Below are positions 43,951 to 55,030 of a DNA stretch of 64,000 nt, piece after piece. The position numbers and the translations under genes were made by a program. Below the pieces are notes generated by a model. The model made no database searches and was not told where the DNA came from. It worked only from the letters and a program-made list of their open reading frames with translations. This stretch comes from Paralichthys olivaceus. Its lineage: Eukaryota; Chordata; Actinopteri; Pleuronectiformes; Paralichthyidae. The number at the start of each line of letters is the position of its first letter. The first letter of the stretch is position 1. The stretch is from NCBI RefSeq assembly GCF_024713975.1, contig NC_091096.1:21698458-21762457 (forward strand). The letters run 5' to 3'.

Positions 43951-44080
43951 AAATCAAATCACTTCAGGATACTTTGGGTTTTTGGCAGGTGGCGTGTACC
44001 GGAGGGAGCGCGAGCCCGAACAACTATCCAGTGTGAGCTCGTGGGTCGTGGAACAGTCCGGTGTCCCTGCGGCAGCCAAG

Positions 44081-44082
<2 letters not shown>

Positions 44083-44155
<73 letters not shown>
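44083..44155. repeat. (CA)n microsatellite, 73 bp
   Basis: An uninterrupted AC repeat of about 36 units within the probable first exon of the rightward gene. It is likely length-polymorphic. It makes false ORFs of HTHT or CVCV on the two strands. Confidence 0.95.
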
Positions 44156-44159
<4 letters not shown>

Positions 44160-44230
44160 CGTTGTACCGGACTACCGCCACAGCACCGCACACTCACACC
44201 GAGGGAGAGTCCTCGTCTGCGGGAACAAGG

Positions 44231-44248
44231 ATGAACCGGAGAGACTAA
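44231..44248 (+). CDS. Short uORF (5 aa) before the first-exon donor
   Basis: ATG AAC CGG AGA GAC TAA (MNRRD) ends two bases before the exon end. It would be an upstream ORF if this is a 5'UTR exon. Confidence 0.3.
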   Translation: MNRRD

Positions 44249-44430
44249 GGTAAATATCACGCTTTGCTTTGCAGCGGGAATCCATGCGGTGATTATCTAC
44301 GCCAAGTTTTAGCCTGTGCCATCACAACTCAGGTGGAGGAGGGGGGGAGGGTGTGACAGTAATCTAATAGCCGAACAACAGTGCACCTTTATAATAACAA
44401 TGCTAATGATAATAACTACCATAGCACCAA

Positions 44431-44459
44431 CAATAATAATAACAACAACAACAACAACA
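44431..44459. repeat. AAT/AAC trinucleotide repeats
   Basis: CAATAATAATAAC followed by about six AAC units. Confidence 0.85.
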
Positions 44460-45599
44460 GTGGAGGAGCTGACGAATAAAGCGCACTCTTTACTCGCACC
44501 GGAGCGCGCAGGTGAAACGTAATGATCAGGAGATGTTGAAGCCTTTGATTCAAAGCACGTTGGTGGATTTAAATGTGCTGTAGAGATTCTGCGGGATACG
44601 AAGCATTTAGCACCAGCTACGTTTGTAAACCAGCACATATACGCGTGCGTGGCTGCGTTGCTGGAGGCGCTCGTCGCTAATGGACGGTCAGAGGCGACTG
44701 AGCCGCAACGAGCTGTCAATCATCTCAATCCCGCACGTCCATTGTCTTCGCCCCGCCTGTTTGTGAGCGAGTTGCCATGGAGAGTCTTCCGGTTTCTCTG
44801 GCCTTATTTGGAGAAGGGGGTTGTCTGTGTGTCAGGGATCTGGACTGATTGTTTGGGTTAATAGTGTGATTGTTATACCACAGCTTGGTTGAATTTCTTT
44901 TTGTGATGTGTTCTTTAAAACTTGGAACAAACGCTCAACACTAAGTCCACTGTGTGAAAATGTGCCCATCCCAAATTTCTAATTGCCACCCCCCAATCTG
45001 AGCAGTCTACATCCAGGCCTGGTTAATAGTGTCTGTGTTCCACGTCCCATGTGATGAGCAGCCACCAGAATGACTAAGTGCCTCAAAACAACAACCTGAG
45101 CTCAGGCCATTAAAGAGGCCTCAGATGGAGTTATCTGGCTGGTCAGCATTTTCACACCCAGCTGGCTCTGTTAAGGTCTCTGGACATGGCCGCACGCAAT
45201 TAAAGCAATTAACTGCAAGCTTGTGCCAATAATTAGCATTTTCTTGGAAGGTGTTGTTGAACGTGATCCATTCAAAGCCACTGGAATCCCTCACTCACAC
45301 ACTTTTGCTTTTAGAGGCTTCTCATTACAGTACATTTAATTTAGTTTATGTATCCACTGTGGCAAATGTACTTTGCGGAGTGAAGCGGCACATACTGGGC
45401 AATAACCCAACTGTGCAGTAAACAACTTCAATGACATTAATGAGACAATATGTATTAAACATATTACTGTATTTAACAATTGTTTTTTTCGAAACCTGGT
45501 AACATGTCGTCTTGTGCCCTTTTTATAATAAAACATTTTGAGCGAAATAAGCCGTCAGCACCATGGCAGAGTCTTTCCACCTCAACACTGCAGTAACCA

Positions 45600-45910
45600 A
45601 ATGCCTGGGGAAAAAAACAGATTCTGGCAGCCAAGGTTTGTGATGTCACAAACCCAATAAACCAATTCTGTGGGTGAGGCTCAGTTGCTGGAAAAAGGCT
45701 CCTTCAATCTAGGTGAGCTGTTAGGGCGGGGAGATGGGAACAAGAGCGCAGCCATATTAGCATATTCGTAGGCCTAAATATCGAAAGGAGGAGCAGGTGA
45801 AGAGTTGCATTTAAGTAATTTAAAGGCTAAAAGTGTATTTTTTTTCATGACAAACCTTTGAATATGTTACTTTGAGGAACAAACAACAGTTTTAGAGGTA
45901 ATGAGCTGCT
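45600..45910. repeat. Possible interspersed fish repeat
   Basis: GTTTGTGATGTCACAAACCC, then GTGAGGCTCAGTTGCTGG and GCCATATTAGCATATTCG, are phrases of a common teleost repeat. Boundaries are not visible, so this is a low-certainty call. Confidence 0.3.
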
Positions 45911-46039
45911 GGAGTGGGACTTTTAAAACCCCAATAAAGAGGATATTGTCCTGATGTCACAGTCAGTGCATATAGCAGGTTAGCCCACAGTAGCTGCCGC
46001 ATGCTTTGTAGTAAAAATTGCAGACTTTTATATTGGCAC

Positions 46040-46404
46040 TTAAAGGTACAGTGTGTAGAATTTAGCGATATCTAATGTTGAAGTTGTATGTTGCAGCGGA
46101 CTACCCCTCACCTCACCCTCTCCTTCCAAACATGAAAAAGAAACTGTGATAGCTTCAGTTGTCATAAAAACTCAAAAGGTTTTAGTTTGTTCACTCTCGA
46201 CTACTGTAAAAAACATGGGGGCCTCAGTAGAGAGGGTCCCCTCAATGTAAATATAAAGTATTTGAATATAAAGGGCCTTTTCTGGGGTAAAGAAAACTAC
46301 AATTCATACAATTTAGATGAAACTAACTAGTGACTAACTAGTCTTCTGCATTAAATCCCGCCAATAGTTCTCTTTCACCTAATTCTTACACACTGGACCT
46401 TTAA
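46040..46404. mobile_element. MITE with TTAA target duplication (365 bp)
   Basis: It starts TTAA-AGGTACAGTGTGTAGAA and ends TTCTTACACACTGGACCT-TTAA. The ends are inverted repeats of about 18 bp with few mismatches, and TTAA flanks both sides, as in piggyBac-type and some other TTAA-specific transposons. It has no coding capacity. Confidence 0.8.
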
Positions 46405-47196
46405 GTAGTATATTAAGTAGTATATTCACATGTTATCTCAACCCTGCTTGTGAGGCCCTGCAATGCAAAAATGTATGTTTAAATGACATTTATACATGAA
46501 CATGGTGTAGTGTATCTGTGTGTATGTGCATGGTGTTGTGTGGCATGTTGTGAAGTACGGAACAAAGCAGCTAAGCAAACCTAGAAAAAATGGTGCAGGT
46601 GCAGGAAAAGGCAGAGATCCACATAAGTCACTGGGGGGCTATGTGGTACTGAACGTTTAGGCCAGGTGCTCCAGATTTTGTCGGCCAATCAAATGAGGGG
46701 ACTCCATGACATACATATGCATGATATAGTGTGGCCGTTTAATGAGGAAACAGTTCTGATGCCGAGATGTCAAGATATCTGCCAAGGATTTACACTCAGG
46801 ACCACACAGAAACCTTTAGCCATTCATGTACTTCAGACATTGTCAAAGAAAAACACTGAATCCTCATTACTTCATTGTGTTATCAATTGCCTTCGATGTT
46901 TTGTAATCAAATAACTTTCAGAAGCTGACGAGATGTTTAATGCATGTTTCAAGGTGTAAATGTAGCAAATGCTGAACTGCTCAAAATGGACAGTATTTTA
47001 AATTCCGTCTTGGCCACTGCAGAATAAATACTTCACTCTACCTGCAGCTTTCATCATGTTGTACACGTTTGTAGGATCTTGCTCATCTGAAAGACAAAAT
47101 ACTACAAAAATAATTCTAATGGTTTCCTGCATGAGTCAGATACGCTAAAGTATGCTGACATAATACAGTAGATCGGCTTTGTTGTCCCCTATAGAT

Positions 47197-47214
47197 TCTT
47201 TCTTTCTTTCTTTA
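47197..47214. repeat. (TTTC)n short microsatellite
   Basis: About four TTTC units followed by AAAAAAG, just upstream of a LINE tail. Confidence 0.75.
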
Positions 47215-47284
47215 AAAAAGCACAGTTTGATTGCACTGCCATTTAAAACAAATCCTTGCATTTATAAATATGCATGCTTACTTA

Positions 47285-47398
47285 TTACTTTACTGATGTC
47301 TACTTTTTAACTTTGCGCTATGTTGCTGTAATACAGCAAATGTCCCTGTTGTGGGACTAATAAAGGATTTTCTTCTCCTCTTCTTGTCTTATCATAAT
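47285..47398 (+). mobile_element. 3' tail of a non-LTR retrotransposon
   Basis: TGTTGCTGTAATACAGCAAA, then TGTCCCTGTTGTGGGACTAA and TAAAGGATTTTCTT, form the typical 3' hairpin-and-tail of fish CR1/L2-like LINEs. The GTCCC...GGGAC bases can fold as the stem recognised by the reverse transcriptase. Only the tail is kept. Confidence 0.65.
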
Positions 47399-49006
47399 TA
47401 TTAGTGAACAAGCAAATTAATGATAACATTTGCTTAACCTGGAGGATTTGGGGTGTATTTATTTACAGGTTGAAGGAGACAAAACCTCCTGCAGTATTGA
47501 CCCTGGCTGTAAAATAGAAAAAATTCTTGTAGCACCACCTGAAGATTTTAAAGGTTAAAATGAAATTTTGCTAATGGACTTGACAAGATCTGAGGTCAGC
47601 TTTGGACTCAGGAGCAGTTCATGCTCTGATGCACTAATCTATTAGGAAGTACGATGTCTGAAGAAGACATATTCCTCACTGCCTGCCCTGCAGCACGTTG
47701 GCTATTTGGATATATAAACGGAGATGGTGGTTACTGTCAGATCGTGACTTTGTCTCCAATCTCTTCACTGCACATGCATGGTACACAGCTTATTCAGGAT
47801 TGTCTGCAGATACTGGCCCTGCTCTCTTGTGTGAAATTTCCCTGACTGAGTCAGAGGGTCATTCAGACTAAGCAAGACAGAAACTGTAATTAGAAGGTTG
47901 TTAAATGTGATGAGGGTTAAAAAGCTCTGCATTTTTCACAGTTGTGTGTGTCTGAAGGCTGATATCTATATGTCTGTGTCTAAACCGCCAGTAGCTATAT
48001 TAGTATTTATTTCAGAAGTCGTCATGGTAATTAAAAAAGTAGGGTAAACAAGGAAACATGTCTGCATGGATTAATTGGGTTTGCAATACTCTGCAATATT
48101 TATTGCAATTTATTGCAACAGGGCATTTAAAGGCAGACACTTCCAGGGATTTATTATTTCGTTTTTCCCACATTATTTTAGTCTCTAGATCATAAAATGT
48201 AATACATGTGTCTCTGAACATTATGATGCTTAAGAGAGATTAAATCTAGCTGTTAATTTACATTTTATTTTGAAATAGAATATTTAAGACAAATAAATAT
48301 GTAGCTCAGTGATGTGGAGTCTCAAGTAATTTGGTGGTTTCCTCAGAAACAGAAGTTATGTTTTTACCCATGTTGGTTTGTTTGTTGTTACGGAAATAAT
48401 GCAACAACTACTGGAAAGAACCTGGTTGAATGATGCAGTATGAGTCAGGGAAGAATCCATTGGTGCAGATTTAGCATTTTATTCACTTTCTTTGACATTG
48501 TGAGAGAAGGTGTTTATCAACATTTTCCCAGAAAAAACTGTTGGGACTTTTGGGCCTTGGTGGAGGTTGGAACTCCACTGAGTGACATTCTAGTGTAATA
48601 TATCTCTGCTCCAAGTTTAAAAACATTTAATACAAAAAAAAGCCATGAGATACTTTCCCATTAATTAGTAAGCTTTAATACCTTGTCTCTGTGGTCCTCT
48701 TGCAGTACATGGGGGCAGGGTTATGGGACTTAAACTTTAAAATTGACCAACAACAAAAATGTGTTTTTTAGAGATTTTGATGAAGATTAACATGGAGTGT
48801 AGAAACATCATGATTCAGTTGGCCTGCTTCACAGTAGATCATCATGGTGGGAAAAGAACAGATGTAATTTGTTCCAGTAAACGTACAGGGAGAGTTAAAT
48901 TATATACATATCATTAATAACACCTGTCCTCGTCCTGTTATCACTTCAAAATGTGTGTTGTGAAGAAGGCCTGTTTGTAGGTTTTCAAGATTAATATTCA
49001 TGGAGG

Positions 49007-49008
<2 letters not shown>

Positions 49009-49060
<52 letters not shown>
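49009..49060. repeat. (CA)n microsatellite
   Basis: 52 bp of uninterrupted AC units in the long right-hand intron. Confidence 0.95.
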
Positions 49061-49063
<3 letters not shown>

Positions 49064-52000
49064 TTTACACATGTGTTTACACTTATCCTAGCTGATTAGA
49101 CCTCTGCTCAAGCTGAAGTTGGGATATAGCTCTGTTGGAGTTACACTGCCCTCACAGCGTTCATAAGAGATCTAATCAGCAGCGTAGTGAGAGAAAACAC
49201 CTGTGGGGCGATCAGTATTTCACACAGCTGCTGAATGGAAGTAGACTTTATAGATTTTTAAGCAGTTTAGAGGCACCCCCTCCTTCTACTACACCTTCAG
49301 AACCAAAAGTTAAGAGGATATTAGAGGTGTAATGTGTTTGTCAGGTCAGATCCTGCCTGGGAGAATTGATGCCAACACAATCTCAAGTCAGAATAGCTCA
49401 GAAAACCATAGGGAACATAATTTTACAATTACCTTTAATTAGTTTTAATTACTTTTAATGTGAACTTGTCAAATGTTACACACACCGAGCACCACTTTTT
49501 TTTAATGAAATCTTTATGATTAACGTGTGTACATTAAAAATGATTTATATTCCTGTCACACCTGATCCTTTGTCTTTGCTCTCGGTTATCATGTCAATGT
49601 TAGAAAGAGGTTAAGCTGTTGTTTACATGCCATAAACACAAATTCGATTGTCCATGTGCTTTTTTTCTACATTGCTACTTTAAAGCAAATCAATACACCA
49701 AAATCGGAACAATAATTTTAGAAACTTGGGACATAGGACCCTCAGAGGAGCACATGAATGCAAGAGTGCAACACACTCTTGGGCGCTTAATGCAAAGTTG
49801 TAGTCATGTTCAAAATGTATGCTGTTACTAAGTCAAATATAGTGACAAACTACCTAAATGTACATTAATTGTTACAAGTGACACAGGTGTATTTTTACCT
49901 ATTCTTGCAGAGACTGGTTGCGATTCAGTCCCTCTGCTGTGATGGATCATGCATGAGCTGTGTTTTGCAGCCGCTGTGAGCTGACTGAAGCGCTCTCTAA
50001 CAGCGAGTGGTCAGAGTAAAGCCAGTCTGGACCTAAAGTGAATGGTCCTTTGTGGGACAGACACCTGCAGAGCTCTGCCTCCTGCTCCTGAAGTGATTAA
50101 CATGCACCTCCAACCTCCCCGGCCTTCCCACTGCCCACTCCCTCCCTGCCCACCCATCCTGGCACTGCTCTGTTGCCTTGGCACCTGTTCTACATGGCCC
50201 ATCCTGCAAAGGCTATAACTCTTGTCTTTGTCTGGAATGAGATACACAGCGTGACTACAGAATTGTGTTTGGATTACCAATCGCCTCTGTCGATGGGTTA
50301 AAATGTTCAAGTTTGTGTGAGGTAGACAGTGTGGCTCTGTTTGAGCAGGGGATTTTACATGATGCATGCTATGACTCTCAATCAAACGTCCATATTAGGT
50401 TGTTCATAGTTGGGTTTTCAGTTTTGATAAAGAGCATGAATGTTGTTTTTATCAAGATTCAGTTAAACTCTTAGATTTTTAGGACTATCCTGCAGAACTT
50501 TAAAGAGCACCTGAAGTCCTCTACTTGTACAGAGTCAGCAACACAATACAGAACTGTGTAATCCCCATACATCTTCAGGCTGTCAATGATGGGACAGTAT
50601 TGATACGAATAGTGAAAACTGGACCTAAAATTGTTGAACGTGGTTATTGATAAAATCTTAGAATCTAATCTTCATAATTTAACAGATCATTTTCTCACTG
50701 ATTAGTATTTCCTCAACAAATTACATCTATTGATAGTAGATCCAATATTGGTCAGCCTCTGCAGGAGAAGTTTATTGTATTAGAAGTCAACACAAAGTGC
50801 TGCACAGTGTTTTTTTTTAATCTAAAGCTGATACAGGATTTTTAGTAACAGCAGGTGTGGTACTGTGCCCCAACCTCAAACCACTGAAATGATGTAAGAT
50901 GGAGGCTCTGGACAGAAATACCTTGAGTTTATCATGTGCATCAGACAGTGATTCAATAAAAGACATGTAGGTGACACTGACAACATTAGAATTTTATTTT
51001 ATTAATCAGTGTTTATAGTTTCTAAGATATATTTTAGCTTTTCCAACAGGGGGACATTACTTCCATGTTACCCAATGACAAGCAGGTTTGTGTATTTTTT
51101 TGGAGTCTGCATTCGCCTGTTTTTGTTCTCTGTTTTATTGCTGTCACCAAGACAACATAGGTTCTCAAACTTTTCAACGTAATTAGCTTATTCACTGTAC
51201 ATATTTTAACTTAAACCATGACCTTCCTCATTATATGTATAACAGTTTATCTTTGGCATGTTACCTGCAACTGTAGGGGCGCTATTACAAATCTCTCCTT
51301 TGAGTTGTATCAGAGGGTCTGGACACAAATGTACTTGGACCTATTTTATGTTGTCATTTTAACAATAATACAGTGAAAGTTAATTCTTAAGTGATGTTGA
51401 TTTTGAGCGACTCTCTCATCTCCAGGCTATAATGTATCATCTGATCATTTAGTTCTGTCTTTTTTTCATAACATTCCTGTTTTATTATTTGAACTGAGAG
51501 CTTAAATAATCATTTCCTGCTGAGGAAGCTGGGTACAGCTGGGAGATGCATTGTTATAATACTGATAACAAAGTGCAAGGATAGATTTTGTTGTTATAAT
51601 GACGCACAATATCGCCCACATGTGTTTTCCTGAAGAAGATTACATCACAGTTAAGTGATATGTTTGTCATTGTAATGAGTGGAATGGAGAATGAATGCCT
51701 CTACCTACTTGGCCTCTATAACTCCACCTTTATCACCCAACCATAGCTTTCACATCACATTATTATTTTGATTTGTTCAATACAAACCAATCTATAATTC
51801 TTCAGTTTTTTCGAGTCACAACCTTTTTAAAAATCCCAGCAGAGGTATTTTCAGTCAACAGAGATATTATTATGAGTCATACTATCCTCAGGTTCTATGT
51901 TTTCTGTCTGATGCTTTTTGTACTTTGTCCTTAAATGCCGGGGTCAGCACAGGTAGCTCAGTGCTGCTAGACACGATGACGCACGTGTCAAAATTGGTTT

Positions 52001-52279
52001 TAAATCAGATTTCCATGGCATCATCTCTTAACCCAATTGTTCGGACCTCGGTTGGCATTGTTATTAGAACATCAGCCGGCCTGTGCTCTGTAACATGTTG
52101 ACTCACTGATAATCCACTCCCCTGCCTCAAGCCGTCACTGTGTCGTGGGCTCTTCATTAACATAGAGCTCTGATTCAATTCCTTCTACCCCAAACCTGTC
52201 TACTTCCTTTATTCCAACCTCTCCCCCTCTGTCAGTGGATTAATGTGGCCATATATCTTTATTTTCCCTCTACACACAA

Positions 52280-52302
52280 ACACACACACACACACACACA
52301 CA
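52280..52302. repeat. (CA)n microsatellite, short
   Basis: About 11 CA units after CACAAA. Confidence 0.85.
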
Positions 52303-52421
52303 TAATGAAATACATAGATAAACAAAAAATACAGTTGGTGATAAAAAAGCTTGTTATGTAATTCTATATTTATTTATATTTTTGTATTCATTAATTACTA
52401 GTTTTTTTTATTTCTGTGTTG

Positions 52422-52580
52422 CTACATTTATTGATTAATTTATTTCTACATTTATTGATTAATTTATTTCTACATTTATTTATGTATTTATTTCATCCAT
52501 CATAAATGTAGACATGCATAAATAAATACATACATACATGTAGAAAAAAATTGATAAATGTAAATATAAATAGCCTTTTT
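52422..52580. repeat. AT-rich tandem and inverted repeat cluster
   Basis: A 24-bp unit (CTACATTTATTGATTAATTT plus ATTT) occurs at 52422 and 52446 and in part at 52470. It is followed by ATAAATAAATACATACATAC and ATGTAGAAA sequence that reads as the inverse of the unit. The cluster could fold back on itself. Confidence 0.7.
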
Positions 52581-54869
52581 CCTCACAAACTGTATTGATT
52601 TATTTACTTATTTATTTATTAACACTTAGGTTATTCTTTGTCCTCATACATACATACATACATCCATTCACCCGTGCTGAGTTGTGTAATGTGGTATTCA
52701 TGGTGACTTGAGATGGCGACCAAACAGAACTTGTATGTGTCTGTTTATCTTTACTCTGTACCCCCTCCTCTCTGCCCCAATCCCAGACTTGAGTCGCGGA
52801 GGATTAACTCCACCCTCCACATCCTGCCCTGCCTTGCTTATGTCCAGGGATAAGAGCTGCTTAATTGTAATCACTGGAGCCGTCCTGAGCAGCGTAAACA
52901 CAGGAATATACGGATCGGCTCACACCACACATTGAAGCTCAGGATACAGCAGAACGTGGTGAAGCAACATTAACATGCCTGCTCAATGTATTCAGACAGC
53001 ACCACGCTTTCTCACTAATTGACTGTCTCTGCAGAGGAGGCCATGTTTACAGTCAAAGTTGTCTCTTTGTTGTCAGTGAATTGGAAATTACGTGTCTCAA
53101 GATATGGAAATAAATTCATCACTTTGAACTTTATTATAGAAGCTGTTTATTCATGTAGGTACAACAATGTCAGTGTGACACAGAAGAGTCACAATTCATG
53201 CATTTAGTAAATAAAACCAAAGTTAGATGACACATTAACTCCAAATATAACTGCAATTTTCAAACAAAGGTTACTTTACAGCAACTTAATAAGCTGAACA
53301 AACATCACATCATTGGTGTTGATTAAGACTCAATTTTAGATTTAATATTCATAATTTTGCAAAACCTCTATGATAACAGAGATATTCTCCTAAACCTAAT
53401 GAATTGTTTATTATGTGTCTCGTGATAACACTTGTTAGTATTTTCTCTTGATAAAAACAAAGATTTGGAAAACATAACTTTTACTTTTACTTGCTAAAAC
53501 TAACTTTAACTTTATGTCTGATTTTATATACAGCAGTGCAACCACAGTCTAGGCAGCAGTTGATGGTTCAATGCCATGCCCATGAGCACCTCAGCAGGAG
53601 CTGTAGCGTGCTCAAATCATCTACATTTACTGAAATCTACTGTGCCAATGTCCCTTTAATACCCTAATAATCAAAGAAATCCACATTTACATATTTCTAG
53701 AACCAAAACCCTAATTTGCCTGCAGTCTTTCGCACTGATAATTTATGGGTTTGTTCTTATTTGATGTTTGCGATGGAGCTTGAAAGTGTGAAATGAAGTT
53801 GCCTCATCATTAGATGGTTCGGGGGGGTAAAGCACCTGAACAGTTGCTGCAAATGATTTGTTTTAGTGTGTAATTGCTTTCCAGGGAATAGGCCGTGGAA
53901 ATTATGAGATAGTATTAGTAGACATATTTCTCTGGAGCATTTGTAGTCAGATTTTACGTAATTTGGGGTCAACATGCCAAGGTTGCCAAACTGTTGGACA
54001 TTACACAAAGACATAAAGCCTATCATTTTAGGTGGTGAAGCTACACTGTGACAATCCCTTATTCCCCATGAGAGAACTTTTTTCACAAGCATTATTGAAT
54101 AATGAGAGTGGTTTCTTGGTTGGACTTTGCCAAAGCTCACTGCCAAAGCTCTGGGATTTACATGCTTAAAAACTCTAACTAATGTAAAGAGCTTTGAGTG
54201 GTCATCAAAACTAGAAAAGCGTTATATACATCCAGACAATTTACCATTTTACCATTTAACTTCAGCTAAGGGGTGTAAAGTGTCAGTTTAGGTGACCTGG
54301 GAATTACATCAATGTATTTTTTCTCCTGTTGGCTGCATTGGACTAGATTAACAGCAAAAACTAATCGTGGGTTAGTCTGTATGAGATGCAGTGTGGGAAA
54401 ACCCTGTCCTATAGAACTTTCCACTGAGCGAAGGCCCAATCCTCTGGTGAGTACAGCTTTAATGTCTGTACGCTGACAAGGACATCTTTATGCCAAAAAC
54501 GCCTCCAAATGAAGATTTTTAGCGGAACAAGTAAATTGAGGAAAGTCTCGTGTTAAAGGGGCTCTAGCGGAACAGGTGGCCATCTGGCACATGAGTCATG
54601 TCAGAGCTGAGGTCAAATCTCAGGCGACGTGTCCTTGGTGCAACAATAGCATCAGAGCCAATTACTGCCCTCACACAATCCCCCTTGAAAACACTTTGTC
54701 CCATAATCCACGACAGTGTGTGTTAATAGGGAAGAGGTTACAATGGCTAGAATATGATATGTATTGATTATGTTTGTTGTCAAGTTCAACATTTTGGGAA
54801 AAACTAGAAGAGAAGATTGGCACTAATCCCTGCCTCTGTCATGTTCGTGGATGGGACATTGAGCCAATT

Positions 54870-55030
54870 AAAAATCAAAATACATGTCAAATACATTTTC
54901 TCAAGGATGCTCTGACATTTTAGGTAGTTCTCTTCTCACGGATATTTGTTCTTTCTATGGTAAAGTTCGGTTTTAATCAGTTATTTGACGCTATGAAAAC
55001 GTGATGAACAGTCACGATTGACAGGATATT
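54870..55030. repeat. Dispersed repeat, copy 2
   Basis: Contains TACATTTTCTCAAGGATGCT followed by CATTTTAGGTAGTTCT, in the same orientation as copy 1 about 24 kb to the left. Probably a member of a fish interspersed repeat family. Confidence 0.5.

Larger units (their letters stand above)
43860..44249 (+). other. arvcf: Probable non-coding first exon (arvcf by synteny)
   Basis: A GC-rich stretch ends at the donor GTAAAT (GT at 44250-44251) after GACTAAG. It contains a T17 run, a 73-bp CA repeat and a 5-codon uORF. An E-box CACGTG at 43923-43928 lies near its likely start. The name rests only on gene order and orientation (TANGO2 and ARVCF are head to head in human). ARVCF is a p120-family armadillo catenin. 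No coding sequence of it is in the window. Confidence 0.4.

Noticed and set aside
43954-44253. Open frames rich in HTHT or CVCV
   Set aside because: Produced by the CA microsatellite read on either strand.
44309-44719. 136-codon open frame on the minus strand
   Set aside because: Its translation is driven by AAT/AAC repeats (VVVVVIIIV) and has no recognisable domain.
50011-50385. 124-codon open frame on the minus strand
   Set aside because: Pyrimidine/purine-biased sequence without homology, inside the presumed intron.
53560-53620. tRNA-like box (GGTTCAATGCC) suggesting a tRNA or SINE
   Set aside because: No A box at the right distance, no cloverleaf and no tail.
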